Source: JBBDWJ01 sp040902925
GTDB taxonomy: Bacteria > Acidobacteriota > Terriglobia > Bryobacterales > UBA6623
Assembly (NCBI GenBank): GCA_040902925.1
Contig: JBBDWJ010000075.1
Span: forward strand, 1-7,296
Reading direction: 5' to 3'
DNA length: 7,296 bases
A program made the position numbers and the translations under genes. Shown here in pieces: positions 7,150 through 7,296 of this stretch (positions within the stretch are counted from its first letter, which is position 1; each line of letters begins with the position of its first letter). A model generated the notes under the pieces. That model made no database searches. It saw only the letters and a list, made by a program, of their open reading frames with translations, and had not been told where the DNA came from.

Positions 7150-7192
7150 AGGACCGGCACTCGTGCCGGTCCTGGCGGGTTGCAGACCCGCC
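7150..7192. repeat. Two adjacent perfect palindromes, probable dispersed repeat
   Basis: AGGACCGGCAC (7150-7160) and GTGCCGGTCCT (7163-7173) form an 11-bp inverted repeat with only TC between. GGCGGGT (7174-7180) and ACCCGCC (7186-7192) follow at once, around TGCAG. Back-to-back perfect hairpins like these are typical of REP-like intergenic repeats. They lie upstream of the groES promoter and do not belong to a gene in view. Confidence 0.65.
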
Positions 7193-7248
7193 CGCGGAGT
7201 TTGGCCATTCGACAGCTGCTCCAAGTGGATGCCGGTTGCTATAGGAGT

Positions 7249-7282
7249 CGCCTTCAGGCGGCTTCTTCCCGACGAAGTCGGG
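7249..7282. repeat. Further palindromes at the right edge
   Basis: CGCC TTCA GGCG (7249-7260) is followed by CCCGAC GAA GTCGGG (7268-7282). Both are perfect short hairpins with 3-4 base loops. They probably belong to the same repetitive element as the pair at 7150-7192, which would then be at least 130 bases long and may continue past the window. Confidence 0.5.
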
Positions 7283-7296
7283 CATAGGCCGGCCGT

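Noticed and set aside
7150..7192. Tandem intrinsic terminators of an upstream gene
   Set aside because: The stems are strong, but neither strand has a T-run after them.

Overview
This is a GC-rich bacterial chromosomal window. It carries five confidently assigned protein genes, one gene of unknown function and an unusually structured non-coding stretch. The style of the proteins points to an Acidobacteriota-type genome, most like Solibacter/Bryobacter: a Gfo/Idh/MocA oxidoreductase with a short Tat-like leader, GC-rich palindromic intergenic repeats, and a GroEL without a Met-Gly tail. This placement is an impression from protein style, not a measurement.

Layout from left to right. A few codons of a possible gene end run into the window on the + strand (1-72). 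A minus-strand Gfo/Idh/MocA family oxidoreductase follows (96-1268). Its upstream region, about 330 bases, is shared with the divergent + strand gene ttcA (1625-2428), which encodes a tRNA 2-thiocytidine synthetase. A Na+/phosphate cotransporter family gene (2570-3742) lies downstream of ttcA on the same strand. A 355-base stretch without a credible protein gene (3743-4097) is dense in inverted repeats that fold on paper into a multi-helix RNA (about 3809-3986), followed by a plausible promoter and another hairpin. Next is a 209-residue protein of unknown family (4098-4727, +). It converges on the minus-strand groES-groEL operon (6936 down to 4962), which ends in a clear intrinsic terminator (4930-4891). 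Upstream of groES lie a TTGACA-type promoter candidate and then a cluster of perfect palindromes (7150-7282) that looks like a dispersed intergenic repeat.

The groES-groEL pair is the only obvious functional unit: the two proteins form one folding chamber and are transcribed together. The oxidoreductase, ttcA, the phosphate transporter and the unknown gene show no evident shared pathway.

The most promising undescribed element is the structured segment at 3809-3986. It has at least six helices, GA-rich loops, and one strand segment that can pair with either of two partners. I could not match it to any RNA family I know. The oddities in known genes are a CxC in place of the second CxxC in TtcA, and a GroEL C-terminus ending in a Pro/Gly-rich tail instead of GGM repeats.
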